Source of the DNA: Burkholderia sp. HI2500
GTDB lineage: Bacteria; Pseudomonadota; Gammaproteobacteria; Burkholderiales; Burkholderiaceae
Direction: 5' to 3'
DNA length: 64,000 nt
Assembly: GCF_002223055.1 (NCBI RefSeq)
Contig: NZ_NKFL01000004.1
Location: forward strand, 434,001-498,000
The notes beneath the pieces are model-generated. The model was given only the letters and a program-made list of their open reading frames with translations. It ran no database searches and was not told the origin of the DNA. This document shows, piece after piece, positions 26,307 to 35,393 of this stretch; positions within the stretch are counted from its first letter, which is position 1; every line of letters begins with the position of its first letter. Both the position numbers and the translations under genes were made by a program.

Positions 26307-26693
26307 TTGTTCTATTCGATCGTCGCGATCTTCGTCGGCGCCGGGCTCGGCGCGTTGCTGCGCTGGTTCCTGAGTCTCGCGCTCAACGAATTCTTTCCCG
26401 CCGTGCCGCTCGGCACGCTCGCCGCGAACCTGATCGGCGGCTATGTGATCGGTATTGCCGCCGTCGTGTTCACGACCCGCGTCGGGCTGCCGCCCGAGTG
26501 GCGGCTGTTCGTGATCACGGGCTTTCTCGGCGGCCTCACGACGTTCTCGACCTATTCGGTCGAAGTGATGACGCATGCGGTGCAGGGCGAATTCGGATGG
26601 GCGTTTGCGGTGGCTGCCCTACACTTGACTGGATCGTTCGCGCTGACGGCGCTCGGCATGTGGACCGCGCGCGCGTGGCTCGCGGCGGCCTGA
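26307..26693 (+). CDS. crcB: Fluoride ion channel FluC/CrcB
   Basis: A 128-residue four-helix dual-topology channel that expels fluoride. [29 protein letters not shown] and [15 protein letters not shown] are the hallmark motifs, including the Asn and Phe/Ser/Thr residues lining the pores. The start is TTG at 26307 with GGGAG six bases upstream. It is followed 23 bases later by a DUF190 gene, a frequent partner in bacterial genomes. Confidence 0.95.
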   Translation: MFYSIVAIFVGAGLGALLRWFLSLALNEFFPAVPLGTLAANLIGGYVIGIAAVVFTTRVGLPPEWRLFVITGFLGGLTTFSTYSVEVMTHAVQGEFGWAFAVAALHLTGSFALTALGMWTARAWLAAA

Positions 26694-26716
26694 GCGCGCC
26701 GCCATCGGAGGGTGCG

Positions 26717-27067
26717 ATGGACAAGGTCTTCCTGCGCTTCTATGTGCACGAGAAGCACCGGCTGCACTGGAAGCCGCTGTGGGAATGGCTTCTGGAGGAA
26801 GCGAACCGGATGGGCGTCGCGGGCGGTTCCGCGTTTCGCGCGATGGCGGGGTTCGGCCAGCATCGCGTGCTGCACGAGGACCGCTTCTTCGAACTGCAGG
26901 GGTCGCTCGCGATCGAGATCGAATTCATCGTCACCGAGGACGAGGCGCAGCGCTTGCTCGACCGGCTGTCGCACGAGAAGGTGCGCGTGTGCTACGCGAT
27001 GATGCCGGCGCGCTTCGGCGTGATCGACACGCTCGGCGGACCGCCGGCGCAGGGGCCGGCGGCGTAG
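26717..27067 (+). CDS. DUF190 protein, crcB partner
   Basis: A 116-residue PII-like fold protein of DUF190 (VFLRFYVHEKHRLHWKPLWEWLLEEANRMGVAGGSAFRAMAG). The family is commonly found next to crcB and is thought to be a regulator or sensor. GGAGGGT lies eight bases before ATG. It is very probably co-transcribed with crcB. Confidence 0.88.
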   Translation: MDKVFLRFYVHEKHRLHWKPLWEWLLEEANRMGVAGGSAFRAMAGFGQHRVLHEDRFFELQGSLAIEIEFIVTEDEAQRLLDRLSHEKVRVCYAMMPARFGVIDTLGGPPAQGPAA

Positions 27068-27082
27068 GGTGCGACGTTGGCG

Positions 27083-27646
27083 TCAGATGCCGAACATCGT
27101 CAGCGACACGGCGGCGCGCGTGACGACCATCAGCAGCACCTGCACGATCACGAACAGCAGGATCGGCGACAGGTCGATGCCGCCGAGGTTCGGGATGATG
27201 CGGCGCAGCGGGTTCAGGAACGGCGCGGTCAGCTGGTAGAGGATCGGCATCGCCGGCGAGCGCGGGTTGAGCCACGACAGTAGCGCCATCAGGATCGTCA
27301 TCCAGATCACGAGATTGAGCGCCCACTTCACGACGGTGAGCAGCGCGACCACGACGAGCGTCGCGATCACCGCGGCCGGATCGAAGCCGGCCATCACGAC
27401 CATCAGCACGACGTAGACGAGCGCGGTGAGCAGCGCGGCGACGACGCTGGCCCAGTCGATGCCGCGCACGCCCGCGATCACGCGGCGCAGCGGCAGCACG
27501 AGCCAGTTGGTCGCCTGCAGCACGGCCTGCGTGACGGGGTTGTACGGTGGCACGCGGACGGCCTGCATCCAGACGCGCAGGATCAGCGCGGCGCCGAACA
27601 GCGTGAAGACGGTATTGAGCAGAAAACGGGCGATCTCGCCGAACAT
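27083..27646 (-). CDS. YggT-family membrane protein
   Basis: A 187-residue protein with two YggT repeats of paired membrane helices. The motif NPVTQAVLQATNWLVLPLRRVIAG recurs as APFLNPLRRIIPNLGGIDLSPIL. YggT proteins are linked to osmotic stress and cell-division-associated functions, but no mechanism is known. The second ATG (27646), nine bases after AAGG, is preferred over the one at 27655. It converges with the DUF190 gene. Confidence 0.9.
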   Translation of the reverse strand: MFGEIARFLLNTVFTLFGAALILRVWMQAVRVPPYNPVTQAVLQATNWLVLPLRRVIAGVRGIDWASVVAALLTALVYVVLMVVMAGFDPAAVIATLVVVALLTVVKWALNLVIWMTILMALLSWLNPRSPAMPILYQLTAPFLNPLRRIIPNLGGIDLSPILLFVIVQVLLMVVTRAAVSLTMFGI

Positions 27647-27717
27647 CGTTGGCATCCTTTTTAGTCAGTAGCGTGCGGCCGCCAACGCCGGATGGCGGCG
27701 CATCGGCCGACACATTA

Positions 27718-28647
27718 TCACGCCTCGTCTTGCGACGGGGAGGGGTGTGCGGCGGTGCGCGCGAGCGACGTTTCGACGGTTTCGGCGAGCGCCGGCAGCG
27801 ATGCCGGCGGCGTGGCGCGCTGTGCCGCGAGCGCGATCGCGCGGCGTGTCAGCAGCGCGTACAGCGTCGCGTGATCGCCGCCGCGCGTTTCAAGCAGTGC
27901 CAACTGGCGTTCGACGATGCCCGTGTCGCCGCGCGACACCGGGCCGGAGAGCGCGTTCGCGAGCCCCTTGTCGCGGGCGGTCTCGATCGTGCCGGCCAGC
28001 ATCGGCAGCAGTGCGCGCAGCGCGGCGTCCTCGTCGAAACCGAGGCCGCGCCACAGCTCGACCGCTTCCGCCAGCCCGCACAGCGCGAAGCTCGCCGCGT
28101 AGTGCGCGGCTGCGTGATAGAGCATCCGGCCGCCGGCCGGAATCGACAGCGGATGGCAGCCGAGTGCGGCAGCAAGTCGCAGCAGCGTCGCGTGCAACGC
28201 GCCGTCGGCTTCGATCGTGACCGAGCAGCCGTCGATGCGGGCGAGGTCGGCGTCGGTGCCGCCGAACAGGTAGAGCGGATGGAAGCCGCCGGTGGCCGCG
28301 CCTTGCCGCTTCGCCGGATCGAGCAGGGCGACCGCCGACGCGCCGCTGCAGTGAACGACGGCTTGCTGCGCGGCGCGCGACGTGTCGAAGCGCAGCGCGG
28401 CGGCGGCCGACGCGAGATGGTCGTCGGGCACGGTCAGGAAGATCAGGTCGGCGGCGTCGGCAACCTGCTGCGGCGTGTCGACCGCCTGGCAGCCGTCGAT
28501 GCGCGCGGCGAGCGCCGCGGCCGACGCGGGCGTGCGGCTCGCGATCGCGACGACCGGAAAGCCGGCCCGCGCGAAGCGTTGCGAGACGCAGCGCGCGAGA
28601 CGGCCGGCGCCGATAAAGCCGAGGCGGGGTGTGTCGGGAACGGACAT
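27718..28647 (-). CDS. Rossmann-fold and DUF2520 domain protein
   Basis: A 309-residue protein with N-terminal NAD(P)-binding GFIGAGRLARCVSQRFARAG and C-terminal DUF2520 (GGRMLYHAAAHYAASFALCGLAEAV). It resembles 6-phosphogluconate dehydrogenase and pyrroline-carboxylate reductase folds, so it is a probable oxidoreductase. The substrate is unknown. It is upstream of yggT on the same strand, and in many beta-proteobacteria the two lie together. Confidence 0.87.
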   Translation of the reverse strand: MSVPDTPRLGFIGAGRLARCVSQRFARAGFPVVAIASRTPASAAALAARIDGCQAVDTPQQVADAADLIFLTVPDDHLASAAAALRFDTSRAAQQAVVHCSGASAVALLDPAKRQGAATGGFHPLYLFGGTDADLARIDGCSVTIEADGALHATLLRLAAALGCHPLSIPAGGRMLYHAAAHYAASFALCGLAEAVELWRGLGFDEDAALRALLPMLAGTIETARDKGLANALSGPVSRGDTGIVERQLALLETRGGDHATLYALLTRRAIALAAQRATPPASLPALAETVETSLARTAAHPSPSQDEA

Positions 28648-29164
28648 GGCGGCGGATGTAAGCGAAAACGAAGCAACCGCCAGTATCGCAGGAATGACCG
28701 CGGGGCCGTGAAAGGGTGGCTTCTGCCCGGGACGTGACTTGGCTTATCGGTATGCGGCGCTATCTCGGCGCGAGTTTCACCGCCCGGCACCGCGGTCGAT
28801 TCATGATCGGAGAATCCGACCCCGAAACATATCGCCCCCGTATCCGGCTTGAAATGTCGGCATCTTGTCTCAAATTTGTAATCGTTCATTACGGTTGCGT
28901 GCCCGCTGCGCGCGCCGTATCCGGTAAGACTGACCGGTCATGATGTTGCGACCCGATTCGTCGGACGGAGTCGCGCGACCGGCAAGGGGCGCCGCAGGCG
29001 CTGCGAGCCACGCCGCGCGGCGGCTCCGGCCACGTGCGATTGCAATTTGCAACAAATGCACGGTACGCGAGGAGCGGGTTTTCGCTACATTGCTTCCATG
29101 CGACGTGCACGCCCGCCGTTGCCGACAGGGGCGCATAAAATACCGCTCCAGCAGGAGAATCGAA
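28648..29164. other. 517-base region upstream of the Pro/Tyr-rich protein gene
   Basis: No coding sequence recognised. Around 29040-29058 the sequence GATTGCAATTTGCAACAAATGCA contains a TTGCAA/TTTGCAA repeat. TAAAAT at 29136 or so could be a -10, but no good -35 accompanies it. Confidence 0.5.
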
Positions 29165-29467
29165 GTGAAAAAGCTCATTCCGTTCATCGCCGCCGCCGCG
29201 CTGGGCCTGGGTGCCGCAAGCGCTGCGCAGGCTCACGTGTCGATCGGGGTCGGCATCGGTATCCCGGTCGCGCCCGCGTATCCCGTCTATGCACCGCCGC
29301 CGCCCGTGTACTACGCGCCGCCGCCTCCGCCCGTCTATTACGCACCGGCGCCGGCCTACTACGCGCCGCCGCCCGCCGTGGTCGTCGGCGGCTACTATGG
29401 CCGACCGTACTGGCACCATGGCTACTATGGTGGCGGCTGGGGCCATCACGGCTACTGGCGTCGCTGA
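29165..29467 (+). CDS. Exported proline/tyrosine-rich repeat protein
   Basis: A 100-residue protein with a clear Sec signal peptide (MKKLIPFIAAAALGLGAASAAQA, residues 1-23). The mature part is composed almost entirely of Pro, Tyr, Val, Gly and His, with repeats of APPPPVYY (about 46-75) and a GYYG/HHGYW tail. It is probably a periplasmic or outer-surface low-complexity protein; function unknown. The start is GTG at 29165 after CAGGAGAATCGAA. It is followed by its own terminator, so monocistronic. Confidence 0.85.
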   Translation: MKKLIPFIAAAALGLGAASAAQAHVSIGVGIGIPVAPAYPVYAPPPPVYYAPPPPPVYYAPAPAYYAPPPAVVVGGYYGRPYWHHGYYGGGWGHHGYWRR

Positions 29468-29497
29468 TTCGTGCTGCGCGGCCTGGCCGCGCGTGGC

Positions 29498-29540
29498 AAA
29501 ACGGCGCAACGTCCCGCGAGGGGCGCTGCGCCGTTTTTTC
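29498..29540 (+). terminator. Terminator of the Pro/Tyr-rich protein gene
   Basis: AAAACGGCGCA and TGCGCCGTTTT form the stem, followed by TTTTTTC. The A-run on the other side could also serve the convergent LysE gene. Confidence 0.88.
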
Positions 29541-29591
29541 TTTGGAGCCGCCGCCCGACCTCGCGGAGCGACCCGGGCAGGCCGGCTGCGA

Positions 29592-30260
29592 TTACACCGC
29601 GTGCACGATCAGGTCGCGGTAGCCGCCGACGATCACGCTGTACGAGAAATACGCGAACAGCAGCGCCGACGCGATGTGACACGCGCGCATCAGCCCGGCG
29701 CCCGCGCGCTTGCGCCCCTGGCTCGCGAGCGTGCACATGAAGAGCGTCCACGCGAGGCCGCCGAGGAAAAAGCCCGACAGGAACACCGACGCGGTGGCCG
29801 GCGTGGTCGCGCCGGCCTTCGCGATCAGCGCGCCGCCCACCGCCGCGAACCACAGGATCGCGCTCGGCGACGACATCGCGAGCAGCATCCCGCGCAGGAA
29901 ACTGCGCCGTGCGCTGGCGCGCGGCTGCGGCGTGTCCTCGGTATCGTCGCCGGCTGCCTTGGCCGGCGTGAGCGCTTCGCGCGCCATCTTCCACGTGAGG
30001 AACAGCAGCACGGCGCCGCCGCCGATCCACACGATCCAGCGCACCGGCTCGAACTGCAGCAGCACGGCCATCCCGCCAAGCGCGAGCGCCGCATAGACGA
30101 GATCGCCGACGCATGAGCCGATGCCGAGCCAGAAGCCCGGCCGGAAGCCGTGCGACAGCGTCAGCGACAGCATCGCGACATTGACGAGGCCGATGTCGAG
30201 GCACAGCGACAGCGACAGAAAGAAGCCGTCGGACAGCATGGAGGCGGGCGGAAAGGTCAT
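29592..30260 (-). CDS. LysE-family translocator
   Basis: A 222-residue six-helix exporter of the LysE/RhtB superfamily (CLDIGLVNVAMLSLTLSHGFRPGFWLGIGSCVGDLVYAALALGG). The RhtB-type N-terminus with GxxxG-like glycines is present. It probably effluxes an amino acid or its analogue. It is immediately downstream of ubiD on the same strand (58 bases), so possibly co-transcribed. Confidence 0.87.
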   Translation of the reverse strand: MTFPPASMLSDGFFLSLSLCLDIGLVNVAMLSLTLSHGFRPGFWLGIGSCVGDLVYAALALGGMAVLLQFEPVRWIVWIGGGAVLLFLTWKMAREALTPAKAAGDDTEDTPQPRASARRSFLRGMLLAMSSPSAILWFAAVGGALIAKAGATTPATASVFLSGFFLGGLAWTLFMCTLASQGRKRAGAGLMRACHIASALLFAYFSYSVIVGGYRDLIVHAV

Positions 30261-30318
30261 CTTCGATGTGCGTGTCGCGATGGCAGTCCACGGGCCGGCA
30301 GGCGCCGGCCGCGTGGCA

Positions 30319-31875
30319 TCAGAGGCCGATCTCCTGCCAGAGCCGGTCGACGCGCGCCTTCACGGCCGCATCCATCTCGATCGGGCGACCCCATTCGCGG
30401 CTGGTCTCGCCGGGCCACTTGTTGGTCGCGTCGAGGCCCATCTTCGAACCGAGGCCGGCCACCGGCGACGCGAAATCGAGATAGTCGATCGGCGTGCTGT
30501 CGACCATCACGGTGTCGCGCACGGGGTCGACGCGCGTCGTGATCGCCCAGATCACTTCCTTCCAGTCGCGGATGTTCACGTCTTCGTCGACGACCACGAT
30601 GAACTTCGTATACATGAACTGCCGCAGGAAGCTCCACACGCCGAACATCACGCGCTTCGCGTGGCCCGCGTAGCTCTTCTTCATCTGGACGATGGCCATC
30701 CGGTAGCTGCAGCCTTCGGGCGGCAGGTAGAAGTCGGTGATCTCGGCGAACTGTTTCTGCAGCAGCGGCACGAACACCTCGTTGAGCGCGACGCCGAGCA
30801 CGGCCGGCTCGTCAGGCGGCTTGCCGGTGTAGGTCGAGTGGTAGATCGCGTCGCGGCGCATCGTGATGCGCTCGACGGTGAACACCGGAAACCACTCCTG
30901 CTCGTTGTAATAGCCGGTGTGGTCGCCGTACGGGCCTTCGAGCGCGTGCTCGTACTTGGCGGACGCATTGCCGGCCGGGCGCGGCGGTGCGCCGGCCGGA
31001 GCCGGGGCAGGGCTGCCTTCCTGCGGATAAATGAAGCCCTCGAGCACGATCTCCGCGCGTGCGGGCACCTGCAGCGTGTCGACGCCGGGCGTCAGGCACT
31101 TCGCGAGCTCCGTGCGGCTGCCGCGCAGCAGGCCGGCGAACTGGTACTCGGACAGCGAGTCGGGCACGGGCGTCACCGCGCCGAGCGTCGTGGCCGGATC
31201 GGCGCCGAGCACGACCGCGACCGGGTACGGCTTGCCGGGGTTCTGCAGCGCGAATTCGCGGAAGTCGAGCGCGCCGCCGCGATGCGCGAGCCAGCGCATG
31301 ATCAGCTTGTTGCGGCCGATCAGCTGCTGACGGTAAATCCCGAGGTTCTGCCGCGACTTGTTCGGCCCGCGCGTGACCGTCAGCCCCCACGTGACGAGCG
31401 GCCCCGCATCGCCGGGCCAGCAGGTCTGGATCGGCAGCCGGTTCAGGTCGACGTCGGCGCCTTCCCAGACGATCTCCTGGCACGGCGGCGACGACACCGA
31501 TTTCGGCGCCATGTCCCACACGGCCTTCGCGAGCGACAGCAGCTTGCCGGCGTCCTTCAGGCTCTTCGGCGGATCGGGTTCCTTCAATGCGGACAGCAGG
31601 CGCCCGAGATCGCGCAGCGAATCGAGCGCGGCGTCGTCGCCCGCATCCACGCCCATCCCGAGCGCGACGCGGCGCGGCGTGCCGAACAGGTTGCCGAGCA
31701 CCGGGAAGTCGTAGCCGGTCGGCGCGTTGAACAGCAGCGCAGGGCCGCCGGCGCGCAGCACGCGGTCGCACAGCTCGGTCATTTCGAGCACGGGCGACAC
31801 GGGCTGCGTGACGCGCCGCAGTTCGCCGAGCGCCTCGAGGCGCTGGATGAAATCGCGTAAGTCTTTGTATTTCAT
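30319..31875 (-). CDS. ubiD: 4-hydroxy-3-polyprenylbenzoate decarboxylase
   Basis: UbiD, prenylated-FMN-dependent decarboxylase of ubiquinone synthesis, 518 residues. Visible family features include [19 protein letters not shown] at the start, [18 protein letters not shown], the Glu-rich EGFIYPQEG, and [22 protein letters not shown] low-complexity insertion [14 protein letters not shown] near residue 290 separates two conserved blocks. ATG 31875 is chosen; six upstream codons are discarded. The prenyltransferase UbiX partner is not in this window. Confidence 0.96.
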   Translation of the reverse strand: MKYKDLRDFIQRLEALGELRRVTQPVSPVLEMTELCDRVLRAGGPALLFNAPTGYDFPVLGNLFGTPRRVALGMGVDAGDDAALDSLRDLGRLLSALKEPDPPKSLKDAGKLLSLAKAVWDMAPKSVSSPPCQEIVWEGADVDLNRLPIQTCWPGDAGPLVTWGLTVTRGPNKSRQNLGIYRQQLIGRNKLIMRWLAHRGGALDFREFALQNPGKPYPVAVVLGADPATTLGAVTPVPDSLSEYQFAGLLRGSRTELAKCLTPGVDTLQVPARAEIVLEGFIYPQEGSPAPAPAGAPPRPAGNASAKYEHALEGPYGDHTGYYNEQEWFPVFTVERITMRRDAIYHSTYTGKPPDEPAVLGVALNEVFVPLLQKQFAEITDFYLPPEGCSYRMAIVQMKKSYAGHAKRVMFGVWSFLRQFMYTKFIVVVDEDVNIRDWKEVIWAITTRVDPVRDTVMVDSTPIDYLDFASPVAGLGSKMGLDATNKWPGETSREWGRPIEMDAAVKARVDRLWQEIGL

Positions 31876-32077
31876 GAAGATGGTCCGGGCCACCCGCCAG
31901 GCGGGCAGCGATGGGTGGGCGCAGCGGCCGGCTGCGACCCCGAATCGACCGACGATTTTACCCGCGCGGCCGCATGGCCGCCCGGCGGAGAAAAAAGTCG
32001 ACCGCGCGCAAACCCCCTACGGCACGGGGATTGCGTTCTGAAGAGTGCCATTAAATTACTTTTTGTTATAATTTCAA

Positions 32078-32107
32078 GGTTTTATAGTGTTGACGATCTA
32101 TAAAACC
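32078..32107. promoter_or_regulatory. Perfect dyad embedding the -35 element
   Basis: GGTTTTATAG (32078-32087) and CTATAAAACC (32098-32107) are exact inverted copies separated by ten bases. The -35 TTGACG lies in the spacer. The half-site centres are 20 bases apart, as expected for a dimer bound on one DNA face. Confidence 0.7.
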
Positions 32108-32117
32108 CTGCTAGAAT
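32090..32117 (+). promoter_or_regulatory. Sigma-70 promoter of the lytic transglycosylase
   Basis: TTGACG (32090-32095), 16-base spacer, TAGAAT (32112-32117). The predicted start is near 32124. The promoter overlaps the dyad, so a bound regulator would block RNA polymerase. Confidence 0.7.
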
Positions 32118-32237
32118 CCGCTCACATTGGCTGCAGGGTAAAAGGCTTCGAGCCGCCAATCACCGATCTTTGACGCAGCGCGTCACCGTCCGCCGAATCC
32201 TGCACGGCGTATCCGACGGCCTTAGTCGTAGTCTCAG

Positions 32238-32263
32238 CCAGCGCCACCAGACGCTGGTTTTTT
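32238..32263 (+). terminator. Terminator-like hairpin in the leader
   Basis: CCAGCG, eight-base loop, CGCTGG, then six T residues. It lies about 115-140 nucleotides after the predicted start and 208 before the ATG, so it could act as an attenuator or end a small RNA of about 140 nucleotides. Confidence 0.6.
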
Positions 32264-32471
32264 GCGTGGGTGCCACCGCGTATGCCCGCCTCGCCCAGTG
32301 TGCGAAGGTGCCGGCCCTCTTACACCGTGGCCTCGAACGGTACTTATACCGTTTCCCCGATGCTTGCACGCCCCAACCAAAGCGTGCGGCGTCGTGATTC
32401 CGCGGCGCGTTACCTGTCTCGCCATCGAGCTGAGCGAGCCGCACGAGTCATGTTCATGGGAGATGATCTGA

Positions 32472-33584
32472 ATGAACGCTTGGTTATCGTGGCGTCCTAG
32501 TGAGCAGCATGCGCAATTCGTGCGCAGCATGCTGCGTCGCGGGACGCGTGTCAGTCACCATCTATTCAGCGTTGTCGGCTGTCTCGCTGTCGCAGTGGCG
32601 CTTGCACTGTGGCTGCTGCCAACCGTCCGCGGCACGCTGGCCGCGAAGCTGATGCCGGTCGTATCCGCGGCCGTGCAAGCCGGCCCGGCCCGTCTGCTGA
32701 CCGGCCATCCGCTGCCGAACTTCGCGCCCGCCGGCGCGCAGCCGCAGCAGGAAGAGAACAGTCCCGAAACGGACGCGCTTGCGGTCGGCCTCGACGTCGC
32801 ACCGGAAGCCGCCGCCGCGCAGGGCGACGCGTCCGACCCGGCCCGCAACGGCCCGTCGCCCGTCGCGCTGGCGAAGCTGATCCCGACCCAGCGCGTGGCG
32901 GCCGATGCGCGTGACGACCGTGCGCTCGCATCGAATCGCGAACAGGCGCTCGTCGCGACCTACCTGTCGCGCCGTTACCGCGTCGCACAGGAGCCGCTCG
33001 GCCAGCTCGTCAAGGCTGCGTTCCAGACCGGCCGTGACGTCGGCCTCGATCCGCTGCTGCTGCTGTCCGTGATGGCGATCGAATCGGGCTTCAACCCGTA
33101 CGCCGAGAGCGGCGTCGGTGCGAAGGGCCTGATGCAGGTCATGTCGAAGGTCCATTCCGACAAGTTCGAGTATTTCGGCGGCACCGATACCGCACTGCAG
33201 CCGCTCGCGAACCTGCAGGTCGGCGCACTCGTGCTGAAGGACTGCATCGCACGCGGCGGCTCGCTCGCGAACGGCCTGCGCCTGTACAACGGCTCGACGA
33301 ACCCCGACGACAACGGCTACGGTTCGAAGGTGATGGCCGAGCGCGGTCGCCTGCGTGACGTCGCGCGAGGTCGTAGCGTGCCGGTCAATGCGCCGCAGGC
33401 GCCGGCGAAGCCGATCGTCACGGCCGCCGCCGTGACGGCAGCCGCAGGCGGCGCGAAGCGCGTGCATGCGACGCTCGAAACGTCGGCGAAGTCGACGGCA
33501 TCGAAGGAAGCCACGTCGCAGGACGACGCGAGCGTCGATACCGCGAAGCAGCCGCACGGCGATCGTTCGGAGCTTGGCGCGTAA
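32472..33584 (+). CDS. Lytic transglycosylase (SLT domain)
   Basis: A 370-residue membrane-anchored muramidase-like enzyme. A hydrophobic segment lies at about 28-50, then a variable linker. The SLT domain starts near residue 180, with catalytic Glu in SVMAIESGFNPYAESG, GLMQVMSKVH and LRLYNGSTNPDDNGYGSKVM. The last 70 residues are Ala/Lys/Thr-rich and low-complexity. GGGAGATGATCTGA lies before ATG. It should cleave peptidoglycan glycan strands to 1,6-anhydro products. Confidence 0.92.
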   Translation: MNAWLSWRPSEQHAQFVRSMLRRGTRVSHHLFSVVGCLAVAVALALWLLPTVRGTLAAKLMPVVSAAVQAGPARLLTGHPLPNFAPAGAQPQQEENSPETDALAVGLDVAPEAAAAQGDASDPARNGPSPVALAKLIPTQRVAADARDDRALASNREQALVATYLSRRYRVAQEPLGQLVKAAFQTGRDVGLDPLLLLSVMAIESGFNPYAESGVGAKGLMQVMSKVHSDKFEYFGGTDTALQPLANLQVGALVLKDCIARGGSLANGLRLYNGSTNPDDNGYGSKVMAERGRLRDVARGRSVPVNAPQAPAKPIVTAAAVTAAAGGAKRVHATLETSAKSTASKEATSQDDASVDTAKQPHGDRSELGA

Positions 33585-33614
33585 CTCACGCACGGCTCCA
33601 GCCGGCAGGACATG

Positions 33615-33645
33615 AAAAAAGGCACCCGGATCGGGTGCCTTTTTG
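33615..33645. terminator. Terminator between the lytic transglycosylase and aminotransferase genes
   Basis: GGCACCCG-GAT-CGGGTGCC with A6 before and T5 after, usable in both directions. It closes the transglycosylase unit and lies just after the end of the convergent aminotransferase gene. Confidence 0.9.
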
Positions 33646-33685
33646 CTTTTGCGGGGTGCGGAATGGCCGCCGCACCGGTCGCGTG

Positions 33686-34882
33686 TCAGTGCTGCCCGAA
33701 CAGCGTCGCGAGCCGGTCGACCGCTTCCTCGAGCCGCGAGTAGGCCGTCGCGTAGGACAGGCGGATATAGTCGCGCGGCGCATGAACACCGAAGTCCATG
33801 CCGGGCACCAGCACGACCCCCGCGTCGTGCAGCATCGCCGTGGTGAGCGCGGCGCTGTCGCCGGCCGCCGGGTGAGCGACGCCGCCGCAGTGCGCATACA
33901 CGTAGAACGCGCCGTCCGGCATCACGGGCACCGTGAAGCCGAGCCGTTCGAGCGCCGGTGCGATGAAATCGCGACGGCGCTTGAATTCGAGCCGGCGGGC
34001 TTCGTAGATGTCGAGCGCGGCCGGCTCGAAGCACGCGAGCGCCGCGTGCTGCGCGAGCGCGGACGGGCAGATGAACAGGTTCTGCGCCAGCTTCTCGAAC
34101 GTGCCGACCAGCGCGGGCGGCACCACCAGCCAGCCGAGCCGCCAGCCCGTCATGCTGAAATACTTGGAGAAGCTGTTCACGGTGACGACGTCGTCGCCGA
34201 ACGACAGTGCCGACACGGGCGCCGCGTCGTAGCTGAGCCCCTGGTAGATCTCGTCGACGATCGTGAAGCCACCGCGTGCGCGCACGGCTTCGACGATCCG
34301 CTTCAGTTCGTCGGGTTCGAGCGACGTGCCGGTCGGGTTCGACGGCGACGCGAGCAGCACGCCGCGCGTGCGGTCGCCCCAGCGTGTGCGGACGTCGTCC
34401 TCGGTGAGCTGGAAGCGCGCATCCGGGCCGCTCGGCACGAGCACCGCGCGGCCTTCGGCCGCGGCGACGAAGTGCCGGTTGCACGGATACGACGGGTCGG
34501 GCATCAGCACCTCGTCGTCACGCCCGACGAGCGCGAGGCACGCGAGCAGCAGCGCGGCCGACGCGCCGGCCGTCACGACGATCCGTTCCGGACTGATCGT
34601 GAGGCCGTAGGCGCGTGCGTAGTGCGCGGCGATCGCCTCGCGCAGCGGTGCGATGCCGAGCGCGCTCGTATATTGGGTGACGCCACGGCGCAGCGCGGCC
34701 GCGGCCGCTTCGACGACCGGCTCCGGCGCAGTGAAATCCGGCTCGCCGATGCCCATGTGGATAACATCGCGCCCGGAGGACTCGAGACGCTGTGCCTCCT
34801 TCATCAGTTCCATCACGTAGAAGGGCTGGATCGCGTCGACGCGTGCGGCGAGTCTGACGAGCGAATCGGTGGCGGTATTCAT
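33686..34882 (-). CDS. PLP-dependent class I aminotransferase
   Basis: A 398-residue fold-type I aminotransferase. The internal IGEPDF, ASPSNPTGT and PLP-lysine motif NSFSKYFSMTGWRLGW are present, and the substrate Arg lies in DYIRLSYA near the C-terminus. Substrate is not deducible; the family includes aspartate, aromatic and alanine aminotransferases. It ends the riboflavin/nusB gene series, 73 bases after nusB. ATG 34882 is selected over a longer low-quality extension. Confidence 0.9.
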   Translation of the reverse strand: MNTATDSLVRLAARVDAIQPFYVMELMKEAQRLESSGRDVIHMGIGEPDFTAPEPVVEAAAAALRRGVTQYTSALGIAPLREAIAAHYARAYGLTISPERIVVTAGASAALLLACLALVGRDDEVLMPDPSYPCNRHFVAAAEGRAVLVPSGPDARFQLTEDDVRTRWGDRTRGVLLASPSNPTGTSLEPDELKRIVEAVRARGGFTIVDEIYQGLSYDAAPVSALSFGDDVVTVNSFSKYFSMTGWRLGWLVVPPALVGTFEKLAQNLFICPSALAQHAALACFEPAALDIYEARRLEFKRRRDFIAPALERLGFTVPVMPDGAFYVYAHCGGVAHPAAGDSAALTTAMLHDAGVVLVPGMDFGVHAPRDYIRLSYATAYSRLEEAVDRLATLFGQH

Positions 34883-34955
34883 CGGGCGGGCAGGGCGAGG
34901 GAGGCGGGGCAAAAGAAAAAACGGGCGCATGCGCGCCCGTTCCGGACCAACGGGT

Positions 34956-35393
34956 TCAGCCGTTGCGGCGCGCCTGCGTTTCGGCGGGGCGCAGCTTCGC
35001 GGCGAGCTTGTCGAGCACGCCGTTCACGTACTTGTAGCCGTCGGAGCCGCCGAACGTCTTCGCGAGTTCGACAGCTTCGTTGATGATCACGCGGTACGGC
35101 GTTTCGACGTGGTGCGTGAGCTCGAACGTGGCGATCAGCAGCACGGCGCGTTCGACCGGCGACAGCTGGTCGATCGGGCGATCGAGCGACGGCGTCAGCG
35201 CTTCGACGAGCGTGGCGTGCTCGCGGATCACGCCGTGCAGGATCGCGTCGAGCAGCTCCTTGTCGGCCTTGTCGTAACCGAGCGCGCCGCGCAGTTGCGC
35301 GTCGATCTCACCGGAGGACGCGTTCGACAGCAGCCACTGGTACAGCCCCTGCGTCGCCAGCTCGCGCGATTGTCGGCGGGCGCTCTTCTTCAT
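34956..35393 (-). CDS. nusB: Transcription antitermination factor NusB
   Basis: A 145-residue all-helical RNA-binding protein that with NusE/S10 assembles on BoxA for rRNA antitermination. [37 protein letters not shown] and [33 protein letters not shown] are hallmark segments. Its ATG overlaps the ribH stop by four bases, so the two are coupled, the conserved ribH-nusB pairing of proteobacteria. Confidence 0.97.
   Translation of the reverse strand: MKKSARRQSRELATQGLYQWLLSNASSGEIDAQLRGALGYDKADKELLDAILHGVIREHATLVEALTPSLDRPIDQLSPVERAVLLIATFELTHHVETPYRVIINEAVELAKTFGGSDGYKYVNGVLDKLAAKLRPAETQARRNG

Larger units (their letters stand above)
31876..32471. other. Control region and leader of the lytic transglycosylase gene
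   Basis: This 596-base non-coding stretch carries an AT-rich core (32041-32120), a promoter inside a perfect dyad, a hairpin ATTGGC/GCCAAT (32126-32160) and a terminator-like hairpin (32238-32263). Later small hairpins include AACGGTA-CTTA-TACCGTT at 32336-32353. From the predicted start the leader is about 350 nucleotides, unusually long. Confidence 0.7.

Noticed and set aside
32041..32260. 6S RNA, SRP RNA or RNase P RNA in the AT-rich leader region
   Set aside because: No matching conserved core or overall fold; only a generic leader or small-RNA proposal is kept.
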